DNA from: Candidatus Zixiibacteriota bacterium
Lineage (GTDB): Bacteria > Zixibacteria > MSB-5A5 > JAUVRN01
Direction: 5' to 3'
Assembly: GCA_030597645.1 (NCBI GenBank)
Contig: JAUVRN010000182.1
Span: 1 to 5,008 of the forward strand
Length of the DNA stretch: 5,008 bases
Position 1 is the stretch's first letter. The number at the start of each line of letters is the position of its first letter. A program made the translations under genes and the position numbers. Below, in pieces: positions 1 to 5,008 of this stretch. Below the pieces are notes generated by a model, which had not been told where the DNA came from, did not search any database, and saw only the letters and a list, made by a program, of their open reading frames with translations.

Positions 1-1394
1 CCGTAGCTGTCCCAGGCGTTGGCCGAGTTGGGATAGATCTCCGTACACATGCGAAAGACGATGAGCGCGTCATCGTGGCGTCCCGTACCCAGCAGTCTGT
101 AGCCCATGTTGTTGAGGTAGCGCTGGGAGGCTATGGGCGGACGCACCCGAGCCAGATCAAAGTCTTCGAAGATCTCGCCCGCAATCGCGGCACCGCGAAG
201 CTCCAGTATGGTACGAAACTGCCCGGCGCTCGGAGGAGGCTTCTGGGCAGGCACGTAGGTCACGGTGTAGGTGCGTGGATCATCACCGGCGGCCGTGACT
301 TCGTCGGCAAGCCCGTCGCTGAGTAGCAGACGCGTGTACTCGCATGCCGCGTTGTGTGTCGCCAGTGTCGCGCGCCGTATTTCGCCTGTGGTGTCCCCCG
401 CCAGTGAGGCAATCCACGCATAGTTTGTCAATCCCACGGATCGCGGCTCGTCTATGCGCGCCGAAAAACGGTCTGCATAGGTACAGGTGGTGGTCCAGTC
501 CCCCATGTCTTCATCCACCACCCCTGCGGCCACGTTCAAGACTGTTGAGCGCAGTCGATCGGGGGCGTAGAACGGACTGTGTTCCATCAAGGACAATGCC
601 TCGCTCGAGGCCTCCAGCACCATGATGGCGCGGATACGTGAATCCTGCATGGCCAGCAGTATGGCGCTGGCACCACCGGCTCCGGCGCCTATGACGGTGA
701 CCTGCCCGGGGTCGACACGCGGGTCGCGGAGCATCCGTCCCAGGACGAACTGCACATCCCGTAGCTGGGCCGAAAGATCGCGCGCGCTGAGCCCGGAACG
801 CGGAGACGTGGTGCCGACGGAGTGAACTCCGGCTACGACGAAGCCGTGCGATGCGAGGTACTCGCACAATACGGCGTTTTCCGCCATGCCATGACCGACG
901 TCGGGCGCATAGAGCACCAGCGGGTGTGCACCGGTATCCGGTTCTGCATCTCGGGTCGCCGCGACTTCGACGCTGAGAAGGTCGAGAACGACCCCGCGAT
1001 CACTCCCGATGAGCCGATGGAGCAGAGCGATTTCCCGGTCCTGCAGCTCGGACAGGACATCGAACAGCAGTTCATCGTTCGGGTATGCGAAGTTGTACTC
1101 GCCGTACACCATCCGGTGTGACTCCGGATCGGGCTGGGCGGGATACCAGACGTAGATCTGAATGGGCCGCTCGACTGGTCCGGGAACCGGATCGCCGAAG
1201 TAGTCTACGCCCATTCGAAAAGACCGGGGGAGATCGAATTGCTCCAGCGTGGCGAAACCGCCGGCATGTGGGCCGGGTTCCAGGTCCTCGGCCCAGTCGA
1301 TGCTGGATGCAATGGAAAGGACAGGAAGGAACATCGCAGCAATCACGGCGAAGGCGTTGCGCCGACACCACAGCCAACCTGATGTGGTTCCCAT
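1..1394 (-). CDS. Exported alpha/beta-hydrolase-fold protein with C-terminal TPR, probable pseudoenzyme (3' end beyond window)
   Basis: The frame is open from the ATG at 1394-1392 to the left edge, giving 464 complete codons with no stop, so the C-terminus is missing. An AGGGGG Shine-Dalgarno at 1409-1404, 9 nt upstream, supports this start. Residues 1-29 look like a signal peptide: Arg11-Arg12, a hydrophobic stretch AFAVIAAMFLPVLSIA, and likely cleavage after Ala29, so the product should be exported. Residues ~75-360 resemble dienelactone-hydrolase / PAF-acetylhydrolase-like alpha/beta hydrolases: IYVWYPA near 80-86, HPLVLYAPDVGHG at 157-169 (usual oxyanion strand), CEYLASHGFVVAGV at 177-190, then DPRVDPGQVTVIG leading to the elbow. 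The elbow reads G236-A-G-A-G-G241 where active relatives have GxSxGG, so Gly238 occupies the nucleophile position. Residues 425-464 match a TPR (Gly431, Leu434, Ala443, Phe447, Pro455) followed by NSANAWDSYG. It lies 89 bp downstream of the ppsR-like gene on the same strand. The fold call is fairly sure; substrate and activity are unknown. Confidence 0.8.
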   Translation of the reverse strand, partial: MGTTSGWLWCRRNAFAVIAAMFLPVLSIASSIDWAEDLEPGPHAGGFATLEQFDLPRSFRMGVDYFGDPVPGPVERPIQIYVWYPAQPDPESHRMVYGEYNFAYPNDELLFDVLSELQDREIALLHRLIGSDRGVVLDLLSVEVAATRDAEPDTGAHPLVLYAPDVGHGMAENAVLCEYLASHGFVVAGVHSVGTTSPRSGLSARDLSAQLRDVQFVLGRMLRDPRVDPGQVTVIGAGAGGASAILLAMQDSRIRAIMVLEASSEALSLMEHSPFYAPDRLRSTVLNVAAGVVDEDMGDWTTTCTYADRFSARIDEPRSVGLTNYAWIASLAGDTTGEIRRATLATHNAACEYTRLLLSDGLADEVTAAGDDPRTYTVTYVPAQKPPPSAGQFRTILELRGAAIAGEIFEDFDLARVRPPIASQRYLNNMGYRLLGTGRHDDALIVFRMCTEIYPNSANAWDSY

Positions 1395-1483
1395 GGCTTA
1401 CGACCCCCTGAGCGTGCCTGACGGGCAGCGGGCACGGCTTGCTTGTACGGGCAAAAAGGCAGGAGGTTGCGGCGGTGTCAATG
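1395..1483. other. 89-bp intergenic gap, ppsR-like to hydrolase-fold gene
   Basis: This gap separates two same-strand genes. It holds the ribosome binding site at 1409-1404 and a modest inverted repeat, CGTGCC at 1413-1418 with GGCACG at 1431-1436 (6-bp stem, 12-nt loop). No T-tract follows the stem on the minus strand, so it does not look like an intrinsic terminator. I see no convincing promoter. Both co-transcription from the ppsR promoter and separate transcription remain possible. Confidence 0.45.
1404..1409 (-). promoter_or_regulatory. Ribosome binding site of the hydrolase-fold gene
   Basis: The minus strand reads AGGGGG, 9 nt before the ATG at 1394. It is the best purine-rich match near this gene and favours this start over the internal Met21 codon at 1334, which would remove much of the signal peptide. 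Confidence 0.6.
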
Positions 1484-2323
1484 TCAGACATCCGACGTAC
1501 GCAGCGCCTCGAGAAGCTCGGACGCGATCTCCTCGATCGGTTTGTCGGTGACCTGGATAATGCGCCAGTCCGGTTGCCGCGCGAAGATCTCCCGGGCATA
1601 CGTCAGCTCGTGACGCACGAAGTCGGGATCGGAATACCGGGCGCCGGTGCCCCCGAGATAGTACTCCCGTGCCTGGCGAAGCGTGGCCAATCTGTGGGGC
1701 GAGGTCGTCAGGGCGAAAACACGCTCGGGCTTGAGATCGAACAGGATGGGTGGCACCGGCAGATCCATCACGATGGGCACATTGGCCACGTGCCAGCCCC
1801 GAAAGGCCAGGTAGATGGACAGCGGCGTCTTGAAGGTGCGCGACACACCGATCAGCACGATGTCGGCTTTGTCGAGTTCGTCTACATGGCGACCGTCGTC
1901 GTGCCGGAATGTGTATTCCATCGCTTCGATGCGCTGAAAGTACGGCCGATTCAACTCGCGGAAGAGTCCCGGTCGCTCGGAAGGAGATTTGGATAGCTGT
2001 TCTGCGAGCCGGGCCAGGAGCGGTCCCATGAGATCGATCGTCTCGACCTCATAGAGCCGGCCCAGTTCGGACATGATGCGCCGCAGGTCCTTGGACACCA
2101 TGGTATGAACGATCAAGGCGTTGGCCGTGCTGGCCTGCTTCAGCACCTCTCGAATCTGCGCCTCGCTGCGGGTCTCCGCTCTGCGCTCCATGATCACATT
2201 GACGTCTGCGAACTGGACGAGAGCGGCCCGGAGTGCCTGTGATGCCGTATTGCCGGTACCGTCCGACACGATGAAAATCCGGTGTGCCGTTTTCCGACCG
2301 GGAGGCTTGCGTTTTGGTGACAT
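1484..2323 (-). CDS. ppsR: Phosphoenolpyruvate synthase / PPDK regulatory protein (kinase/pyrophosphorylase, DUF299)
   Basis: This is a complete 279-residue protein, the usual length for the family. Members are bifunctional: they inactivate PEP synthase or pyruvate phosphate dikinase by ADP-dependent phosphorylation of a threonine and reactivate it by phosphate-dependent dephosphorylation with release of pyrophosphate, so they gate pyruvate-to-PEP conversion in the cytoplasm. Visible hallmarks are the N-terminal RIFIVSDGTGNTAS (15-28), DKADIVLIGVSRTFKTPLSI (151-170) containing the P-loop-like GVSRTFKT (159-166), YLAFRGWHVANVPIV (171-185), the ALTTSP segment (204-209) and a final IEEIASELLEAL helix (263-274). 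The ATG at 2323-2321 is chosen because GGAGG lies 8 nt upstream. A longer frame from a GTG at 2371 has no ribosome binding site and adds 16 unconserved residues. Neither PEP synthase nor PPDK is in the window, so the target enzyme cannot be decided; the symbol is given by family only. Confidence 0.93.
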   Translation of the reverse strand: MSPKRKPPGRKTAHRIFIVSDGTGNTASQALRAALVQFADVNVIMERRAETRSEAQIREVLKQASTANALIVHTMVSKDLRRIMSELGRLYEVETIDLMGPLLARLAEQLSKSPSERPGLFRELNRPYFQRIEAMEYTFRHDDGRHVDELDKADIVLIGVSRTFKTPLSIYLAFRGWHVANVPIVMDLPVPPILFDLKPERVFALTTSPHRLATLRQAREYYLGGTGARYSDPDFVRHELTYAREIFARQPDWRIIQVTDKPIEEIASELLEALRTSDV

Positions 2324-2331
2324 ATCCCGGT

Positions 2332-2336
2332 CCTCC
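2332..2336 (-). promoter_or_regulatory. Ribosome binding site deciding the ppsR start
   Basis: The minus strand reads GGAGG with an 8-nt spacer to the ATG at 2323. This near-ideal site makes that ATG a better start than the in-frame GTG at 2371. Confidence 0.75.
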
Positions 2337-2383
2337 GTCACAATGTCTGAAATTCGAGTGCCCGGGGCCACCGCGAAGAGGCG

Positions 2384-2412
2384 ATCATAGCGGGACCGGT
2401 CCGTCTGGTCAC
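2384..2412 (-). promoter_or_regulatory. Putative sigma-70-type promoter for ppsR
   Basis: On the minus strand GTGACC (2412-2407, 4 of 6 to TTGACA) and TATGAT (2389-2384, 5 of 6 to TATAAT) are separated by exactly 17 bp. Transcription would begin near 2377 and leave a leader of about 54 nt before the ATG at 2323. The position and spacing are good. Promoter consensus in this lineage is unknown, so this is a prediction by eye. Confidence 0.45.
2393..2402. promoter_or_regulatory. 10-bp perfect palindrome in the promoter spacer, possible operator
   Basis: GGACCGGTCC is a perfect 10-bp palindrome lying between the predicted -35 and -10 hexamers of the ppsR promoter. A repressor bound there would block RNA polymerase. 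It could equally be chance in GC-rich DNA, since no second copy is seen nearby. Confidence 0.25.
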
Positions 2413-2482
2413 TTCAACAGGGAGCGGCCCAGGCATAAGCACTTGTCGCCAAGCGACCGCATGTGCTTTCTTGGGACGCGAG

Positions 2483-2512
2483 ATGGCCCCCTCCCTGCGA
2501 ATGTCTGCATGA
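2483..2512 (+). CDS. Possible nine-codon upstream ORF coupled to the transporter start
   Basis: ATG at 2483 opens a frame encoding MAPSLRMSA with its TGA at 2510-2512, overlapping the transporter ATG as ATGA. A weak GGGA lies 6 nt upstream. The transporter itself lacks a clear ribosome binding site, so translational coupling is conceivable. Frames this short are common by chance and there is no further support. Confidence 0.15.
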   Translation: MAPSLRMSA

Positions 2513-3975
2513 GTTCACCCGAGACCACCGTGCTTCCCGACCAATCCAGGGAGCCGCTGGGGCAGCAGCTCAAGTCGCTCGCGCGCGCCTTCTGGATGGT
2601 CAACATCATGGAGATGTTCGAGCGCCTGGCGTACTACGGCGTTCGGGTGGTCATCCCCATCTACATCGCCCAGGCTGACGAGATCGGCGGCCTCCACTTT
2701 TCGCAGACCGACAAGGGGATCATCTTTCTCTGGTGGGCCGTGGTGCAGTCGCTGGTGCCAATGTTTTCCGGCGGGTTCGCGGATCGTTACGGGTACAAGA
2801 AGACCATCGCCGTCTCCATAGCTATCAAAATCGTCGGCTATCTCTTGATGGCGACACAGCGGGAGTTCTGGCCGTTCCTGTTTGGCTGCTGCGTACTGGC
2901 CCTCGGCACCGCCATATTCAAACCCGGCGTGCAGGGGACGCTGGTTCGAACGCTCACCAAGAAAAACTCGTCGGTGGGCTGGGGTACCTTCTATATGCTC
3001 GTCAACATCGGTGGATTCCTCGGTCCGCCGCTGGCGCACTTTCTGTACGGCTGGTCGTGGCCGACCGTCTTTTACGGCTGCGCCGTCATCGTGTCGATCA
3101 ACTTCCTGATGTTGCTCACGTACCGCGAAGTCCCGGCGGGCGGCGAGCAGCGCGGCGGACCGATCGACATATTCATGCTGACCCTGGTGAACTTCATGAA
3201 TATGCGGTTGGTCATTTTCATAGCCATCATGTCCGGATTCTGGCTGATGTTCATGCAACTGTTCGATATGTTGCCCAACTTCATCGTCGACTGGGTCGAC
3301 AGTTCCTCACTGGTGGCGGCGTTGCATCTGCCGGACTGGATGTTGCAGGCCAACTCGCTGCGGGGTCCTCAGCTGACACAGGAGTGGATGATCAACGCCA
3401 ATCCGGGGCTGATCATCCTGCTGGTCGTGCCGATTTCCTGGATGGTTTCACGCTTGCGACGCGTGACATCGATTACGCTGGGGGTCACCATCGCCTCGGT
3501 GGGTCTGGTGTTCTCCGGTTTTTCCACCAATGGCTGGATCGTCATGGCGGGCATCCTCGTATTCTCTGTGGGAGAGATGTTGTCGTCCCCGAAAATGAAC
3601 GAATACCTCGGCGTCATCGCCCCGGAAGGCCAGAAGGGCCTCTACATGGGCTACGCGAATATTCCCGTGGCGGTGGGCTGGGGATATGGGTCGTTGCTCG
3701 GCGGCCAGGTCTATGACCGCATGGGGGACAAGGCCAACCTGGCCTTGGACTACCTGGCGAAAAACCACGGCGTCACCGACGTGCTGCGGCCGGAAGCGTT
3801 TGCAACGCTCATGGACGTCACGGGACTCAGCGCCATCGATGCGACCCAGATGCTCTGGACGGCGTACGATCCCTACCGGCTCTGGTACCAGTTTGCCGCC
3901 ATCGGCCTGATCTCGGCCGTGGGCATGTTCATCTACTCGCGCTGGATCCGCAGGTACGAGGCCCCGGATATATAG
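2509..3975 (+). CDS. MFS transporter related to the POT/PTR2 proton-coupled oligopeptide family
   Basis: This encodes a 488-residue inner-membrane protein with about twelve hydrophobic helices (near 26-53, 68-90, 98-116, 121-145, 159-181, 184-206, 232-260, 300-315, 320-338, 342-362, 376-400 and 456-478). POT-type hallmarks are EMFERLAYYG in helix 1 (35-44, compare ExxERFxYYG), GTAIFKPGVQ in helix 4 (133-142) and FYMLVNIGGF in helix 5 (161-170, close to the second PTR2 signature). GGFADRYGYKKT (88-99) is the MFS loop 2-3 motif, and GEMLSSP (355-361) is the conserved helix 10 segment. The family co-imports di- and tripeptides with protons; substrate here is inferred from family only. The start is uncertain. 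The frame is open from 2284, but that would overlap ppsR; ATG 2509 gives the expected short tail before helix 1, and ATG 2461 is the alternative. Neither has a clear ribosome binding site. Soluble loops at 261-299 and 401-455 are long. Confidence 0.85.
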   Translation: MSSPETTVLPDQSREPLGQQLKSLARAFWMVNIMEMFERLAYYGVRVVIPIYIAQADEIGGLHFSQTDKGIIFLWWAVVQSLVPMFSGGFADRYGYKKTIAVSIAIKIVGYLLMATQREFWPFLFGCCVLALGTAIFKPGVQGTLVRTLTKKNSSVGWGTFYMLVNIGGFLGPPLAHFLYGWSWPTVFYGCAVIVSINFLMLLTYREVPAGGEQRGGPIDIFMLTLVNFMNMRLVIFIAIMSGFWLMFMQLFDMLPNFIVDWVDSSSLVAALHLPDWMLQANSLRGPQLTQEWMINANPGLIILLVVPISWMVSRLRRVTSITLGVTIASVGLVFSGFSTNGWIVMAGILVFSVGEMLSSPKMNEYLGVIAPEGQKGLYMGYANIPVAVGWGYGSLLGGQVYDRMGDKANLALDYLAKNHGVTDVLRPEAFATLMDVTGLSAIDATQMLWTAYDPYRLWYQFAAIGLISAVGMFIYSRWIRRYEAPDI

Positions 3976-4026
3976 ACAAGGCGGCCTGCACGCCCTGGTG
4001 TTGTATCACCTCATCGGACTTCTGTG
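3976..4026. other. 51-bp convergent intergenic region
   Basis: This separates the 3' ends of the transporter (plus) and the dockerin protein gene (minus). It contains only very short potential stems, such as GGCG/CGCC and GGTG/CACC, with no T-tract on either strand, so no intrinsic terminator is called. Any termination here would need another mechanism or lie elsewhere. Confidence 0.5.
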
Positions 4027-5008
4027 TCAGAGAATGCTGCACACGTCACATGGCGTCGGACCGCCCTTGAACACGAAATTCACCAGATAGATGACATCAC
4101 TGGAGTTGACTTCTCCGCTGCAGTTGACGTCACCGGCGTCCGCAACAGGCAGCGGATCGGGACCGCCCTTGAAAACGAAATTGACCAGGTAGATGATGTC
4201 GCTGGACGTGATGGCACCGCTGGTATCTGCGTCTCCCGTGATGCTCACTTCGCAGGCTGAGCAGGTTGCGTTGGAAAAGTCCACCCGGCCGAGGCTCGCA
4301 TCATCAAACTGATGATACACGTGGTCCTCGATCTCGCCGCAGTCCACGAACCAGAGATTGTGCTGGGCGTTGATGGAGTCGTCGCAGTTGGCCAGGAAGA
4401 TCTCCATCGCCGTGCTGTTGCCGATCTGATTTGCATCCGCAGGTGCTCCGCCGATGACGACGCGCGTTCGGCGGTCCGTTCGCTGCGGGTCCTCATTCAG
4501 GAAAATCCCGTAGCTGTTGCCCGAGATCGTGTTGCGCCTGAGGTGAGCGACCACGTCCATGTGCGCCGTGTCACCCACGGATGTGGACGTATAGATGCCG
4601 AACGATGGGAACGACGGTCCATCCGTAATCGAATTGTCCTGGACCTCCACCGTGGCGTTGACCAGGCCGCCGTGAATGGCCAGGCCCGTATCGCAGCCCG
4701 CAATGGTGTTGAACAGGACGTCGGTGGGCACAAGAGGAGACAACAGCTGGATGCCCGCACCCGTACCCGCGTCGCTCACCGTATTGTCACGGAGTTGGAG
4801 GGGCACGTTGACACGGCTGGCCGTGATGCCCAGATCGCAATTCGCGACCGTGTTGGAATCTGCGCGGCCGCCGGTCTGAGAGCCCGTGGTGCCGGGCCAG
4901 AAGGCAAGGCCGATAGACGCGTCCGACACGGCATTGCCCACGATTGCGGCTGTAGCTCCACCGAGCATGATGGCCGCTGACCGGGTGCCCCCTCGAACGT
5001 GTTCGACG
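4027..5008 (-). CDS. Secreted right-handed beta-helix protein with C-terminal type I dockerin (5' end beyond window)
   Basis: The frame is open from the right edge to the TGA at 4029-4027. It shows 326 residues and lacks its N-terminus. The Met at 4968 is internal, because the frame continues upstream without a stop and the beta-helix pattern is already under way. The visible part contains repeated turns of the PbH1/NosD kind: SNTVANCDLGI, RDNTVSDAGTGAGI, FNTIAGCDTGL, QDNSITDG and RRNTISGNSYGIFL, that is, N-[TS]-[IV] followed about 8-10 residues later by a Gly-aliphatic strand. The fold ends with NLWFVDCGEIEDHVY and FDDASLGRVDF, matching the common 'NxW...I.D..DD...G.V.F' cap. Residues coded by 4236-4030 form two dockerin repeats. 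No catalytic residues of a polysaccharide lyase can be assigned, so enzyme, adhesin or surface protein all remain possible. Export is inferred from the architecture, as the signal peptide is outside the window. Confidence 0.85.
   Translation of the reverse strand, partial: VEHVRGGTRSAAIMLGGATAAIVGNAVSDASIGLAFWPGTTGSQTGGRADSNTVANCDLGITASRVNVPLQLRDNTVSDAGTGAGIQLLSPLVPTDVLFNTIAGCDTGLAIHGGLVNATVEVQDNSITDGPSFPSFGIYTSTSVGDTAHMDVVAHLRRNTISGNSYGIFLNEDPQRTDRRTRVVIGGAPADANQIGNSTAMEIFLANCDDSINAQHNLWFVDCGEIEDHVYHQFDDASLGRVDFSNATCSACEVSITGDADTSGAITSSDIIYLVNFVFKGGPDPLPVADAGDVNCSGEVNSSDVIYLVNFVFKGGPTPCDVCSIL
4030..4236 (-). other. Type I dockerin-like domain (two F-hand repeats)
   Basis: The last 69 residues hold two calcium-binding loops, DADTSGAITSSD and DVNCSGEVNSSD. 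Each has Asp1, Asp/Asn3, Ser5, Gly6, Thr/Asn9 and Asp12 in EF-hand-type positions, and each is followed by [IV]-IYLVNFVFKGG. In cellulosomes such domains bind cohesins. In many non-cellulosomal bacteria they sit on varied secreted proteins with no known partner. No cohesin is encoded in the window. Confidence 0.9.
4059..4239 (-). repeat. Imperfect tandem repeat with a 102-bp offset encoding the dockerin repeats
   Basis: The DNA from 4059 and from 4161 is clearly duplicated. The first 22 bases of each copy differ at one position, and the similarity continues more loosely for about 80 bp. The 102-bp offset equals 34 codons, the spacing of the two F-hand loops in the protein. Confidence 0.8.

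Larger units (their letters stand above)
2324..2508. other. Divergent intergenic region between ppsR and the transporter
   Basis: This 185-bp region should contain promoters for both divergent genes. The ppsR-side promoter is fairly clear. On the transporter side I find no good -35/-10 pair. There is a small perfect hairpin, GTCGC-CAA-GCGAC, at 2445-2457, and a nine-codon open frame at 2483-2512 whose TGA overlaps the transporter ATG. Confidence 0.5.

Noticed and set aside
1413..1436. Inverted repeat CGTGCC / GGCACG as a terminator
   Set aside because: The stem is only 6 bp with a 12-nt loop and no T-tract follows on either strand.
1072..1599. Open frame of 175 codons on the minus strand across the ppsR/hydrolase junction
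   Set aside because: It is Arg and Ser-rich with no motif, and overlaps the two better-supported genes in another frame.
1439..1996. Open frame of 185 codons on the plus strand opposite ppsR
   Set aside because: It is the antisense of a strongly conserved enzyme with no family features of its own.
2324..2371. Longer ppsR beginning at GTG 2371 (295 residues)
   Set aside because: There is no ribosome binding site before the GTG, the extra 16 residues precede the family's usual start, and the ATG at 2323 has GGAGG at ideal spacing.
2284..2508. Transporter frame extended upstream to ATG 2284
   Set aside because: It would overlap ppsR and its promoter, and the added residues look like translated non-coding DNA (Pro, Arg and Gly-rich, no family similarity).
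2515..3258. Open frame of 247 codons on the minus strand opposite the transporter
   Set aside because: It is a His, Asp and Arg-rich shadow of a real membrane-protein gene in GC-rich DNA, with no recognisable motif.
2733..3716. Open frame of 327 codons on the plus strand within the transporter
   Set aside because: It is an alternate-frame shadow rich in Arg, His and Gly. The transporter frame has all the conserved motifs.
3976..4026. Bidirectional terminator between convergent genes
   Set aside because: Only 4-bp stems are visible and there is no T-run.
4966..4968. ATG 4968 as the start of the dockerin protein
   Set aside because: The frame stays open to the window edge, no ribosome binding site or signal peptide is present, and the beta-helix pattern has already begun.
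4312..4980. Open frame of 222 codons on the plus strand opposite the beta-helix gene
   Set aside because: It is the antisense shadow of repetitive beta-helix coding DNA; Val, Arg and Asp-rich composition comes from the complementary codons.

Overview
This GC-rich window holds two complete and two edge-truncated protein-coding genes. Three are on the minus strand and one is on the plus strand. The organism is bacterial. The dockerin-like tail with two 'SSD-[IV]-IYLVNFVFKGG' repeats on a secreted beta-helix protein resembles proteins I associate with uncultured FCB-group or neighbouring candidate phyla (Zixibacteria, Eisenbacteria, Krumholzibacteria-like). That placement comes from motif memory, not from a search, and is tentative.

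Layout, left to right: (1) 1-1394, minus strand, running off the left edge: an exported alpha/beta-hydrolase-fold protein with the start of a TPR region at its visible C-terminus. Its nucleophile elbow reads GAGAGG instead of the usual GxSxGG, so the catalytic serine appears to be missing. (2) 1484-2323, minus strand: a complete kinase/pyrophosphorylase of the PEP synthase / PPDK regulatory protein family (DUF299, PpsR/PDRP), with its P-loop intact. (3) 2324-2508: a divergent intergenic region carrying a plausible sigma-70-type promoter for gene 2, with a 10-bp perfect palindrome between its -35 and -10 hexamers. (4) 2509-3975, plus strand: a 12-helix MFS transporter related to the POT/PTR2 proton-coupled oligopeptide family. 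(5) 4027-5008, minus strand, running off the right edge: a right-handed parallel beta-helix protein with a C-terminal type I dockerin domain. It converges with the transporter across a 51-bp gap.

The genes do not form an obvious single pathway. The regulatory kinase controls entry to gluconeogenesis at pyruvate/PEP, the transporter probably imports small peptides, and the two flanking genes encode exported proteins. Together they fit a heterotroph living on peptides or polymers, but this is inference. I see no RNA gene, CRISPR array, insertion sequence, phage gene or defence system. I do not think the window contains a new multi-gene system. The most notable single observation is the apparent pseudo-hydrolase.
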